Source of the DNA: Bacteroidales bacterium
GTDB taxonomy: Bacteria > Bacteroidota > Bacteroidia > Bacteroidales > Muribaculaceae
Direction of reading: 5' to 3'
Length of the DNA stretch: 19,233 nucleotides
NCBI GenBank assembly: GCA_900770215.1
Contig: CAAGJW010000042.1
Location: 1 to 19,233 of the forward strand
Shown here: piece after piece, positions 8,051-16,614 of the stretch
Numbering within the stretch: the first letter of the stretch is position 1
How the letters are laid out: each line of letters begins with the position of its first letter
Notes under the pieces: generated by a model
What the model saw: the letters and a program-made list of their open reading frames with translations, nothing else
What the model was told of the DNA's origin: nothing
The model's database searches: none
Position numbers and translations under genes: made by a program

Positions 8051-9094
8051 TTAGTTAAGAGTAATTATCTTGTTGTCGTTGGTGATACCTACCTTGCCGT
8101 CGGTGTCATACACGCGGAACGACGGGTCGAGGAAATACTGGCGGTTGTACTCCACGTTGTAGGTCTTGCTGGATGTGTTGTAGATCCATGCCGTGAAGGG
8201 AATGGTGCTGATGAGCTCCTTCCAGTAGGGCATATACTGACGGCGCACTGTGGTGATCTTGCCGCCCGTGTCGTCGCTGTAGCGGCTGAAGAGCCACACG
8301 CTCGACTTGTAGACGGGATACACGCTCACGCCCTCGGGAGCCTCGCTCTGGCTGGCAATCTCGTGATATGCTTTCACGCTGTCGACCAGGGTCGTGTAGT
8401 AGTAGTGGTCGACCTCGTCGGTGGTAAACCAGTCGTCGCTCTTCTTGTCGCTTGCAGTGTCGGTGGGGAAGCTCACGCCATACTTGGCGTTGAGCGACTC
8501 GAAGGCCTCGATGGGGAAGCTGTAGTTGATGTAGACGTTGCGCAGGTCGTTGTAGTAGGTGCTGTCCTTGGTGAGGGCCTCGACCATGTGGTCGACAAAC
8601 TCGCTTGCAAACGTGCTGGGGTAGTAGCTCTCAAACTTGTCCTGCTCCCACACTTTGGGGCTTGCCCACGTGAGTGGGCTCAATGTGCGTGAGGTGGGGA
8701 AGGAATCGTTGAGCACATACTCGTGGCCGTCCCACACAGCTTGGCTGTGGGGATACTTGGCCATGCTCTGAGCGCTGCGCACGGTGTCGCTCAGCGTGTA
8801 GGTCTTGGTATAGGCCAATGAGGTGGTGAGCATGCTCTTGGCCGTGGCGGTCTGCTCGCGCTTCACCAGTGCCCACACCTCGCTGTGGTCGATTTGCTTG
8901 TCGCTTGTCGTGTAATATTTAGCTTTGAAGGTCGCATAGCTGCCTGCCTTCACTGTCGTGTTCTGCTCCCAGTCGACGGTGGGCAGTATTTGGCCTATCT
9001 CGCCGTTGTCGGCAATGGGGTCGTGAATGGCGCATGAGGTCATCACCAGCATCGACAGTGCTATGGAACCTGATATGTTAACTATTTTCATCAT
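8051..9094 (-). CDS. Uncharacterised lipoprotein of the SusCD operon
   Basis: The product has 347 aa, with a signal peptide and lipobox VMTSC (lipidated C21). The reading frame opens MMK, and the second Met at 9091 is an equally possible start. I do not recognise the family. The N-terminal third (TVKAGSYATFKAKYYTTSDKQ, then HSEVWALVKRE) looks like an Ig-type beta-sandwich with an adhesion or binding flavour. The middle is helical and acidic or aromatic-rich (EVDHYYYTTLVDSVKAYHEI), and the end is beta-rich (RQYFLDPSFRVYDTDGKVGI). It lies between susD-like and the PKD lipoprotein, with gaps of 47 and 21 bp, so it is almost certainly co-transcribed and exported to the envelope with them. A surface glycan-binding or SusD-assisting role is inferred from position only. 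Confidence 0.8.
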   Translation of the reverse strand: MMKIVNISGSIALSMLVMTSCAIHDPIADNGEIGQILPTVDWEQNTTVKAGSYATFKAKYYTTSDKQIDHSEVWALVKREQTATAKSMLTTSLAYTKTYTLSDTVRSAQSMAKYPHSQAVWDGHEYVLNDSFPTSRTLSPLTWASPKVWEQDKFESYYPSTFASEFVDHMVEALTKDSTYYNDLRNVYINYSFPIEAFESLNAKYGVSFPTDTASDKKSDDWFTTDEVDHYYYTTLVDSVKAYHEIASQSEAPEGVSVYPVYKSSVWLFSRYSDDTGGKITTVRRQYMPYWKELISTIPFTAWIYNTSSKTYNVEYNRQYFLDPSFRVYDTDGKVGITNDNKIITLN

Positions 9095-9141
9095 CTTGTG
9101 TAGAATCTATTGTTGATTTAAAATATTCACGGGTCTTGTGT

Positions 9142-11049
9142 TCACTTGCCAGTCAACGAGGTGACTTTGCCATAGTCCTCGGCCCATATCATAGGCTTCT
9201 GCAGCCACTTGTAGTTCTTGTAGGCGCCAAGGCGTTCGAGTTCCTTCTTGTTGTACTTCTCCTCGGTCTCGGGATCGTAGTTGAGGCGTTGTATCCAAGT
9301 GTTCTCCTTCTGCTCCTCGGTGAGGCCGTCGATCCAGTAGGCGGCATAGAGGTTGTAGGGACGACGCAGCGTGGGATAGATGATTTCCTGGTTGTCGCCT
9401 ATGCCGTACTTGTTGCGGTTGTTGCTGTAGTGGTAGCGGCGCATGTCGGTCCACTGCTCGGGTTGCAGATACATCGCGATGTACTTTTGCTCCATGAGGT
9501 CGCTCAGCGTGTAGTTGCTGGGGTTGAAGAACCAGTGCTCGTTGCCGCGGTCGGTGACCTTGTACACACTAGGCTTCTTACTGCTGCCGCGGTAGTAGTC
9601 CTGGTTGTTGAGGAAGGCGTTGACTTGGGCATCCCAGTACTCCTTCGACTCAAAGGCGGCCTCGCCGCTCACGGTCGTCTTGCCAGGATACTTGTTGTCG
9701 GTCTTGCTGTCGTAGCTGGGGTTGGGATGATAGAGCTCAAAGGCCTCGAGGTGACGCTCGATGTTGTGCTCGGTGGCCTCCTTGGCCAGAGCGCAAGCCT
9801 CGGCCTTGTTGCCCAGCCAGTACTCGGCCTCGGCCTTGATGAAGTAGAGCTCCTCCATGGTGAAGATGGGGTTGTAGGCCGTGATTGCGCCGGCATAGGC
9901 GCCCATGTAGAGGTAGGGGTAATTGGCAATCTTGTAGCTGCTGCCCATGCCTATGTTGTTCTCCAAGTAGCGCATCTTGATCGATGGCGACTCGTTGCTT
10001 GCGGTAGTTGGGCCTGTGCGTGCCACCATGAGCAGGTTGCAGCGCGGGTCGTTGGCATAGCCGTCGTGCTGGTGGCCAGTCCAGGCGAAGAGGCCGCTCA
10101 GTGCCTCATTGTCGGGGTTGGAGAGACCCAGCAGGTCGACCATGAAGAATTTGCTCGGTATGGCCGACGAGAGCAGGTTGGCACGCGACTCCCAAGTGTT
10201 GATTGTGGGCTGTGCGATGCTCCACACGGCATTCTGGGTGCCAGTACCGCCGTCCCAGTAGTAGCGTGGCTCGTTGCCAAACCAGCTGCCATAGAGCAGC
10301 GAGCCCGAGCGCCATTGTGCGATGGCGGCGTCGGCAGCATCGATGATCTTCTGGCACATGGCTGCGCTGCGGTCGATGTTGGGCAGGTTGCGCAGCAGCA
10401 GGCGGGCCTTGATGGCGAGCACCAGGCCTTTCCAGCGGCTCAGGTCGCCCTTGTATACACGGTCGATGTCGGCGCCTATGGTCTGGTTGTTGGGATTATT
10501 GGTGATGCTGGTGTCGTCGAAATCCTTGATCAGGTCGTCGCACTCTTGCATCATCCAGGCATACACTTGCTCTTGCGAATCATATTTTGGAGAGTTGGAT
10601 TTATAGGCCTGGCTCAAGGGCATGTCGCCGAAGGCATCGGTGGTGAGCTGGGTCGACATGAGCTTGATGGTGCGGGCTATAAGCTCGTAGTTGGGCGAGT
10701 TGATGGCTGCGGCATTGGCGATGACGTTGTTGGCGTTCACGCCGATGTCGTAGAAGTGGCGTCGCCACATGGGGTGGCGGTTCATCGTGAGCATCTCCCA
10801 CTCGCTCTTGTAGCTGTAGGTGCCTATTGCACTCTTGCCGCCCGTGGTGAGCATCTGCGAGAAGTAGGCGTTGTATTCGGCGTGGTCATAGACGATTTGC
10901 TGTGCGTAGTAGATGACTACCGGCAGACCGTTTTTGGCATCGATGGTATGGGCCCTGTCGGGGTTGATGTTGTCATCGAGCGTGTCCCCACAGCTCACCA
11001 TGCCCAGGCATGTCAGTAGCAATAACGCAAATATATTGATTTTCTTCAT
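9142..11049 (-). CDS. SusD/RagB-family nutrient-binding outer-membrane lipoprotein
   Basis: The product has 635 aa, somewhat longer than a typical SusD. The lipobox is GMVSC (lipidated C20). The N-terminal half has the helical TPR-like pattern of the family (NNVIANAAAINSPNYELIAR, then TDAFGDMPLSQAY, then WKGLVLAIKARLLLRNLPNI). The C-terminal half has the usual YNPIFTMEELYFIKAEAEYW and later PEQWTDMRRYHYS motifs. These resemble the SusD-like_2 branch. SusD proteins form a lid over the SusC barrel and bind the glycan or oligomer to be imported. It starts 19 bp after the susC-like stop, as expected for the pair. Confidence 0.95.
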   Translation of the reverse strand: MKKINIFALLLLTCLGMVSCGDTLDDNINPDRAHTIDAKNGLPVVIYYAQQIVYDHAEYNAYFSQMLTTGGKSAIGTYSYKSEWEMLTMNRHPMWRRHFYDIGVNANNVIANAAAINSPNYELIARTIKLMSTQLTTDAFGDMPLSQAYKSNSPKYDSQEQVYAWMMQECDDLIKDFDDTSITNNPNNQTIGADIDRVYKGDLSRWKGLVLAIKARLLLRNLPNIDRSAAMCQKIIDAADAAIAQWRSGSLLYGSWFGNEPRYYWDGGTGTQNAVWSIAQPTINTWESRANLLSSAIPSKFFMVDLLGLSNPDNEALSGLFAWTGHQHDGYANDPRCNLLMVARTGPTTASNESPSIKMRYLENNIGMGSSYKIANYPYLYMGAYAGAITAYNPIFTMEELYFIKAEAEYWLGNKAEACALAKEATEHNIERHLEAFELYHPNPSYDSKTDNKYPGKTTVSGEAAFESKEYWDAQVNAFLNNQDYYRGSSKKPSVYKVTDRGNEHWFFNPSNYTLSDLMEQKYIAMYLQPEQWTDMRRYHYSNNRNKYGIGDNQEIIYPTLRRPYNLYAAYWIDGLTEEQKENTWIQRLNYDPETEEKYNKKELERLGAYKNYKWLQKPMIWAEDYGKVTSLTGK

Positions 11050-11068
11050 TGTTTTCTTATTCTGTGGT

Positions 11069-14000
11069 TTAGAATGTTGCTTTAAGCGTGAAATTGAAAC
11101 TGCGAGAAACTGGCACTTGGTAGTAGTCGATACCCGAACCGCCAGTACCGCCAGCTGTAGAGACCAGCACTGCCGGGTCGTTGCCGGTGTACTTGGTGAG
11201 CAGGAACAGGTTGCGACCTGTGGCCGAGAGGCTCAGGTTCTTCACTGCCCAGCTCTTCTTGAGCATCGACGAGAAGTCGTAGCTCAGCGTCACATAGCTC
11301 AGTCGCAGGTAGCTGCCGTCCTCGATAAAGTTGCTCGAGACGGTGCTGTAGTACTTGTTCACATAGTTCTGGTCGAGCACGATGGGGGTGGTGTTCTTAA
11401 CATAGCTTGTTGTGCCGTCGGCCAGGGTCACTGCCTGCACACCGTCGACAATGTACTCGCGGTTGCGGTATTTCTCCCAAATCTTGGCCATGCCGTTGGA
11501 GAGCAGGCCGCGACCGGTCACGTTGGCCACGTCGCCGCCGCAGCGGCCGTCGAAGAGGAACGACAGGGTGGCGTGCTTGTAGCGGAACGAGCTGCCCAAG
11601 CCTATCAGGAAGTCGGGCTCACGGTTGCCGATGTAGATGCCCTTGGCAGGGTTGATGGTGGGATAACCATTGGCGTCGCATATCACGTTGCCGTCGGGGT
11701 CGCGCAAGTAGTCCTTGCCCGAGAGACCGGTCGACGAGCCGTTGAGGCGTGCAACCGGGAAGATGTCGCCATACTGGGTGCCCTGAATCTCGGTCACGCC
11801 CTCGGGCAGCTTGGTCACCTTGCCGCGGTTGAACGAGTAGTTCAAGTTGGCCGTCCAGGTGATATCGTCGGTCTTGACGATGTCTTGTGCCAGGCTTATT
11901 TCCATACCGTGGTTCTTTACAGTACCCTCGTTGCGGGTTTGCAGGATAGTGCCCGATGCAGGCGACACACGCACGCTCACGATCTGGTTGTCGGCCGTGG
12001 TCGAGTAGTAGGCTATATCCAGGCGGGTGCGGCTGTTGAAGAAGCGCAGGTCGGCGCCAATCTCCCACGAGCTGTCCATCTCGGGCTCAAGCGTGATGGC
12101 GCGCGAGGTGGTTGGGTCCACACCATAACCGCCGTCGGGGAATATGGTCCATTGCTTGTAGGTGTCGGTGAAGAGGTAGGCGGGGCAGTCTTTACCCACC
12201 TTAGCCCAGTTGCCGCGTATCTTGCCATAGGAGAACCAGCTGTTGGTCATGTGGAAGAGTTCGCTGAAGATGACACCGGCGGTTACCGATGGGTAAAAGT
12301 AGTCGTAGTCGACTTGCTTGAGGCGCGAGGTGCCGTCGTAGCGGCCGGTCACGCTCAATTGGGCGATGCCCTTGTAGTCGAAGCGCAGCTCGCCGAAGTA
12401 GCCGTACTTGTTATACTTGGTGTGGTACAGCGTGGGGTGGTTGTCCATAAGCAGGTCGCCATTGGTGAAGTCGGTGTTCATGAAGCTGTAGTAGTCACCG
12501 CCCAGCTGGAAGTGCTCGCCATAGATGGTGGCCTCGTAGCTCGTGTTTTTCTTGTACTCGGCACCCAGCAGCACGTTGATGTTGAAGTCTTCGGCAATCG
12601 TCTTCTTATAGGTTGCCAGGCCTTGCAACGTGAATTGCTCGCTGCGCGAGGGGTCGAAGCTGTAGCTGCCGTAGAGCGACTGGCGGCTGGCCAGAATCGA
12701 CTTCACGTCGGTGTTCTCGGGGTCAACCAGGTCGCCGTCATAGAGGCGGGGCACGGTGTAACTCTCATAGGTGCTGTAGCCCTTGTCGTAGCCAATCTTG
12801 CCCGTGAACACGAGGTCCTTGATGGGCTCGTAGCTCACCTGGCCGTTGATCACGATACGGTCGCTCTGGGTCTCGCTCTTGTCGCGGTTGCGGCCGTAGT
12901 AGGGCGACACGGCTGCGCCTATGCGCTGCGTGTCGAGCAGCTCGTCCCAGGCGTCGTAGTAGTTGGCCCAGTTCACGTGGCCTTCTTTGGTCTCGTAGTC
13001 GCTCATGTCGTGGTTGATGCCCCAGTTGTAGATGGTCGACATCGAGTTGCCGAAGCCGCGCGACTTGCTGTGCACATAGTTGGTGCTCAGGTTGAAGGTG
13101 ACTTGCTCGCTGGGCTTGTACATGCCCTTGAGGAACACGGTGAGCTGGTCCTTGTAGTCCTTGGGCACAATGCCGTCGCTATTGGTGTAGGACACCGAGG
13201 CATAGGAGTTGAATTTCTCGGTGCCGCCCGAGATGCTCATGTCGTATTTCTGCTGGAAGCCAGTGCCCAGGAAGTTGCCCACGTTGTCGTAGCGCTGCTC
13301 GCCACTCTGCAAGTAGGGACCCCAGCCACCGCTGCCGGTATTCTCTTTATACATGCCTCTCACACCGGGAGTGAACATGGTCTGGATGCCAGGCACGCGC
13401 ATGGGGGTGCTGAACTCGACACTCGCGTTGCCGCTCACCTTCACGCTGCCGTCGCGCGAACCGCTCTTGGTGGTGATCATGATCACGCCGTTGGCAGCCT
13501 CCTGGCCGTAGAGGGCACTTGCTGCTGCGCCCTTGAGCACGGTCATGTTCTCGATATCGTCGGGGTTGATATCGCCCAGCGAGCTGCCGTGGCCACGCAC
13601 GGGCACGCCGTCGACAATCACCAGGGGCTCGTTGTTCTGAGCGTTGTTGATCGAGGAGATTGCACGTATGATCACCTGCGTCGACGAGTTTGGCGAGCCG
13701 CCGCCAGTCGACACCTGCAGGCCGGCGATTTTACCTTGCAGTGAGTTGGCAAAGTTGGTGTTTCCGCCTGCGGTCACCTCGTCGGCGTTGAGCGACTGGA
13801 CTGCAAAGTTCAGTTTCTTTTTCTCTTGGGTCTGGCCCATAGCGGTGACCACGACCTCTCCAAGGGTTTGGGCGTTCTCGGTCATCACGATGTTGAGGCT
13901 GCTCTGGCTGCCTACTTTCACCGAGATGGGTTTCATACCCACAAACGTGATGTCGAGCACGTCGTTGTCGCTCGCATCAATCGTGAATTTCCCGTCGATG

Positions 14001-14155
14001 TCGGTCGTGACGCCGCGGGTCGTGCCATGCACGCGCACCGATGCGCCTATGACGGCTTGCTTGTCGGTGGCCGATGTTACGACTCCCGTCACTGTGCGGG
14101 CAAAGCCCATCACCGCGAAGAGGGAAAATAACAGAAGCAATAGCTGTTTTCTCAT
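11069..14155 (-). CDS. SusC/RagA-family TonB-dependent outer-membrane transporter
   Basis: The product has 1028 aa and a signal peptide cleaved near GFA-R20. Residues of about 21-93 form a carboxypeptidase-regulatory-like beta domain (GVVTSATDKQAVIGASVRVH, then GKFTIDA). LGEVVVTAMG (98-107) marks the TonB-box region. The plug is at about 112-232 (SLQGKIAGLQV, VIVDGVPV, ALYGQEAANGVIMITTKSG), followed by a long beta-barrel. The C-terminal residue is Phe, as is usual for outer-membrane barrels. There is no extra N-terminal signalling (STN) domain, so it is unlikely to drive an anti-sigma cascade itself. It is first in the operon and is paired with the SusD-like gene. The substrate cannot be read from sequence. 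Confidence 0.96.
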   Translation of the reverse strand: MRKQLLLLLFSLFAVMGFARTVTGVVTSATDKQAVIGASVRVHGTTRGVTTDIDGKFTIDASDNDVLDITFVGMKPISVKVGSQSSLNIVMTENAQTLGEVVVTAMGQTQEKKKLNFAVQSLNADEVTAGGNTNFANSLQGKIAGLQVSTGGGSPNSSTQVIIRAISSINNAQNNEPLVIVDGVPVRGHGSSLGDINPDDIENMTVLKGAAASALYGQEAANGVIMITTKSGSRDGSVKVSGNASVEFSTPMRVPGIQTMFTPGVRGMYKENTGSGGWGPYLQSGEQRYDNVGNFLGTGFQQKYDMSISGGTEKFNSYASVSYTNSDGIVPKDYKDQLTVFLKGMYKPSEQVTFNLSTNYVHSKSRGFGNSMSTIYNWGINHDMSDYETKEGHVNWANYYDAWDELLDTQRIGAAVSPYYGRNRDKSETQSDRIVINGQVSYEPIKDLVFTGKIGYDKGYSTYESYTVPRLYDGDLVDPENTDVKSILASRQSLYGSYSFDPSRSEQFTLQGLATYKKTIAEDFNINVLLGAEYKKNTSYEATIYGEHFQLGGDYYSFMNTDFTNGDLLMDNHPTLYHTKYNKYGYFGELRFDYKGIAQLSVTGRYDGTSRLKQVDYDYFYPSVTAGVIFSELFHMTNSWFSYGKIRGNWAKVGKDCPAYLFTDTYKQWTIFPDGGYGVDPTTSRAITLEPEMDSSWEIGADLRFFNSRTRLDIAYYSTTADNQIVSVRVSPASGTILQTRNEGTVKNHGMEISLAQDIVKTDDITWTANLNYSFNRGKVTKLPEGVTEIQGTQYGDIFPVARLNGSSTGLSGKDYLRDPDGNVICDANGYPTINPAKGIYIGNREPDFLIGLGSSFRYKHATLSFLFDGRCGGDVANVTGRGLLSNGMAKIWEKYRNREYIVDGVQAVTLADGTTSYVKNTTPIVLDQNYVNKYYSTVSSNFIEDGSYLRLSYVTLSYDFSSMLKKSWAVKNLSLSATGRNLFLLTKYTGNDPAVLVSTAGGTGGSGIDYYQVPVSRSFNFTLKATF

Positions 14156-14260
14156 AAATGAAATATTTAGTTGTTTGTATTACTGTTGTTAATGGTTAAA
14201 TCTTCTTTATGCTCCATTAATGGTTCGACTTCGCCCCTATACACGAAATCAAATCGAGTA

Positions 14261-14268
14261 CAAAGTAA
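14261..14268 (-). promoter_or_regulatory. Possible -7 box upstream of the susC-like gene
   Basis: TTACTTTG on the minus strand matches the Bacteroidota -7 consensus TAnnTTTG at all fixed positions but one. It would give a 5' leader of roughly 100 nt. No TTTG element lies about 20 bp upstream, so the promoter may depend on an activator encoded elsewhere or use another sigma factor. Confidence is low. Confidence 0.25.
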
Positions 14269-14299
14269 CAGCATTTTTTGTTTCTATGTTCTGTTTTCT

Positions 14300-14365
14300 C
14301 TTGTTAATTTCATGTGGTTTCACACTATTTTGTGATTGGAAACACTTTTTTGGTTAATTAACAAG
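14300..14365. repeat. Nested inverted repeat between hisB and the susC-like gene
   Basis: Perfect 10-bp arms (CTTGTTAATT 14300-14309 and AATTAACAAG 14356-14365) enclose a second imperfect stem (GTGGTTTCAC near 14314-14323 with GTGATTGGAAACAC near 14332-14345). The right arm overlaps the palindrome GTTAATTAAC (14353-14362). It lies 31 bp after hisB. In the minus direction no T tract follows. In the plus direction the inner stem is followed by TTTTTT. It could end the his transcript, protect its 3' end, or be an operator for the transport operon. Confidence 0.5.
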
Positions 14366-14396
14366 ATTAACGTTCCCTCGGGTGTGGCGTTGCGGC

Positions 14397-15539
14397 TCAC
14401 AGTGCGCCCTTGGTGGTGGGTAGGCGGTAGTTGAACACGTCGCGCCTGATGGCTTGCTTGAGGGCACGGGCCAGGGCCTTGAAGATGCTCTCGATCTTGT
14501 GGTGCTCGTTGTCGCCGCGTGCGCTCACATAGAGGTTCATGTGCGCGCTGTCGCACAGGCTCTTGAAGAAGTGGGGAAACATCTCGGTGGGCATTTGGCC
14601 TATCATCTCGCGGTGAAACTGGGCGTCCCACACGAGCCAGCTGCGACCGCCGAAGTCGAGGGCCACGGTGCAGTGGCAGTCGTCCATGGGCAGCACAAAG
14701 CCGTAGCGGTCGATGCCGCACTTGTCGCCCAGGGCCTCGTAGAGGGCTTGGCCCAGCGCGATGCCGGTGTCTTCGATGGTGTGGTGCTCGTCGACGTAGA
14801 GGTCGCCCTTGCACTTTATCTTCAGGTCGATGCCGCTGTGCCGCCCCAGTTGGTCGAGCATGTGGTCGAAGAAGCCTATGCCGGTCGAGACTTGGCACTG
14901 GCCTGTGCCGTCGAGGTCGAGCCACACGTCGATGCGGGTCTCGCTGGTGTTGCGGGTCACGTGGGCGGTGCGCTCGCCGCCCCGCAGGTAGTCGGTCACG
15001 CGGTGCCAGTCGGGCGCCACGATGGCCAGGGTGTCATCGAGGCCAGCCTCGACAGCGGCTTGCCTGGCCTGGACCACGTGGGGGGCGAGCAAGATGGCCT
15101 TGGCGCCCAGGTTGCGGGCCAGCTGCACATCGGTGAGGCGGTCGCCTATCACGTAGCTGGCTGCCAGGTCGTAGTCGCCACTTGTGTACTTGCCCAGCAG
15201 GGCGATGCCTGGCTTGCGGGTGGGCTGGTGGTCGGCTTCGAGTGTGGTGTCGATGATGATGTCGTCAAATTTCACGCCCTCGCCCTCAAGGGTCCTGAGC
15301 ATGAGCTCGTGGGGGCCGGTGAAGCGCTCAACGGGGAAGGCGGGGGTGCCCAGCCCGTCCTGGTTGGTCACCATCACCAGCTCGTAGTCGAGTGTGCGGG
15401 CTATGAAGGCCATACTGGTGATAACGCCGGGCAGGAATTGCAGTTTCTCGTAGGTGTCGACTTGCTCGTCGACTTCGGGCTCGACCACAATGGTGCCGTC
15501 GCGGTCGATAAACAGTGCTTTTTTCTTAGTTTTTTCCAT
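14397..15539 (-). CDS. hisB: Bifunctional histidinol-phosphatase / imidazoleglycerol-phosphate dehydratase
   Basis: The product has 380 aa from the ATG at 15539. The frame is open further upstream, but that part is low-complexity shadow of hisC and the HAD motif begins right after this Met. Residues 1 to about 180 are a HAD phosphatase (FIDRDGT with D12 and D14, VTNQDG 57-62, GDR 132-134). Residues of about 190-380 are the IGP dehydratase with the two metal-binding motifs DEHHTIED (250-257) and NEHHKIE (344-350). The enzyme performs the dehydration of IGP and the later dephosphorylation of histidinol phosphate. The phosphatase half lacks the Cys-rich zinc loop of the E. coli enzyme; TLEADHQPTRKP stands there instead. 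The start overlaps the hisC stop by 14 nt, which suggests translational coupling. It is the last gene of the operon here; hisH, hisA, hisF and hisI are not in the window. Confidence 0.96.
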   Translation of the reverse strand: MEKTKKKALFIDRDGTIVVEPEVDEQVDTYEKLQFLPGVITSMAFIARTLDYELVMVTNQDGLGTPAFPVERFTGPHELMLRTLEGEGVKFDDIIIDTTLEADHQPTRKPGIALLGKYTSGDYDLAASYVIGDRLTDVQLARNLGAKAILLAPHVVQARQAAVEAGLDDTLAIVAPDWHRVTDYLRGGERTAHVTRNTSETRIDVWLDLDGTGQCQVSTGIGFFDHMLDQLGRHSGIDLKIKCKGDLYVDEHHTIEDTGIALGQALYEALGDKCGIDRYGFVLPMDDCHCTVALDFGGRSWLVWDAQFHREMIGQMPTEMFPHFFKSLCDSAHMNLYVSARGDNEHHKIESIFKALARALKQAIRRDVFNYRLPTTKGAL

Positions 15540-16572
15540 AACTCTTGATTGCGTTGATGAGGGCGTCGTTTTCCTGGGGCGTGCCCACGGTGATGCGCAG
15601 GCAGCCCAGGCACTGCTCCACGCGGTTGCGGTTGCGCACCACGATGCCCTCGCGGCACAGGTGGGCATAGATGCCGTCGGCGTCGACGGTCTTCACGAGC
15701 ACAAAGTTGGCATCGGTGGGGTAGGTCTTCACCACTTGTGGCAGCCCCGCCAGTGCGTCGACGAGGCGGCCGCGTTCGGCCAAAATGGCGTTGCGCCAGA
15801 TGGCCAGCTGGTCGAGCTTCTTGAGGTGCTCGAGGGCATATTGCTGCGTGAGGCAGTTCACGTTGTAGGGGTATTTCACCTTGTTGAAGAGCTCGACGAT
15901 GGTTCTCGAGGCAAAGGCCATGCCCAGCCGCACGCCTGCGCTTGCCCAGGCCTTGGAGAAGGTGGACAGCACAATCAGGTTGGGGTGGCGAGCGAGCTTG
16001 TGGCGCATCGAGGGCTGCGACGAAAAGTCGGCATAGGCCTCGTCGACGACCACGAGGCATGCTGCCTGGTCGAGGATGTGCTCGATGAGGGCGGTGTCGA
16101 TGGCATTGCCCGTGGGATTGTTGGGCGAGCACAGGAAGATGGCCTTGGTGTGCGGGGTCACGGCGCCGAGCAGCGCCTGGGCGTCGAGCGTGAAGTCGGG
16201 GCGCAGCGGCACCTTGCGGTAGGCCACATCGTTGATGTGGGCGCACACCTCGTACATGCCGTAGCTGGGCGACATGGCCACCACGTTGTCGACCTTGGGC
16301 TCGCAAAACACGCGATACACCAGGTCGATGCACTCGTCGCTGCCGTTGCCCAGAAAGATGTTGCTGGCATCTACGCCCTTGGCCTTGGACAGCTCGGTCT
16401 TGACGGCGGCTTGCAGCGGGTCGGGGTAGCGATTGAATGGGGCGTTGTAGGGGCTCTCGTTGGCGTCGAGCCACACGCTGGCCTGGCCGTGAAACTCGTT
16501 GCGGGCGCAGCTGTAGGGCTCCAGGGCCTTGATGCAGGGGCGCACGAGGCTGTTGATGTCAAAATTGTTCAT
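15526..16572 (-). CDS. hisC: Histidinol-phosphate aminotransferase
   Basis: The product has 348 aa from the ATG at 16572. An in-frame ATG at 16611, only 3 nt after the hisD stop, would add 13 residues. I prefer 16572 because homologues begin shortly before the RPxIxxLxPY motif, here RPCIKALEPY (11-20). PLP-enzyme motifs are clear: GNGSDE (76-81), SPNNPTG (149-155), DEAY (177-180) and STFSKAWASAGVRLG with the Schiff-base lysine K207. It converts imidazole-acetol phosphate to histidinol phosphate using glutamate, in the cytoplasm. It sits between hisD and hisB and overlaps hisB by 14 nt. Confidence 0.95.
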   Translation of the reverse strand: MNNFDINSLVRPCIKALEPYSCARNEFHGQASVWLDANESPYNAPFNRYPDPLQAAVKTELSKAKGVDASNIFLGNGSDECIDLVYRVFCEPKVDNVVAMSPSYGMYEVCAHINDVAYRKVPLRPDFTLDAQALLGAVTPHTKAIFLCSPNNPTGNAIDTALIEHILDQAACLVVVDEAYADFSSQPSMRHKLARHPNLIVLSTFSKAWASAGVRLGMAFASRTIVELFNKVKYPYNVNCLTQQYALEHLKKLDQLAIWRNAILAERGRLVDALAGLPQVVKTYPTDANFVLVKTVDADGIYAHLCREGIVVRNRNRVEQCLGCLRITVGTPQENDALINAIKSYGKN

Positions 16573-16614
16573 TGCAAGTTTTTTCGTTTGTTCGTTATTT
16601 ATAAGGTGCATTTC

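Noticed and set aside
9136..11019. A 627-codon open frame on the plus strand opposite the susD-like gene
   Set aside because: It mirrors the susD-like gene almost exactly and shows only the compositional bias of an antisense frame.
10913..13744. A 943-codon open frame on the plus strand opposite the susC-like gene
   Set aside because: It is antisense to a gene with clear SusC motifs. Its translation is Val/Ala/Gly/His-rich with no domain, as expected from the complementary strand of GC-rich codons.
15540..15668. A 43-codon upstream extension of hisB
   Set aside because: It lies within hisC, is Ala/Trp/Ser-rich low complexity, and the HAD domain starts right after the internal Met at 15539.
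16573..16611. A 13-codon upstream extension of hisC
   Set aside because: The added residues do not resemble HisC N-termini; the Met at 16572 gives the usual short lead-in to the RPxIxxLxPY motif. It cannot be fully excluded.
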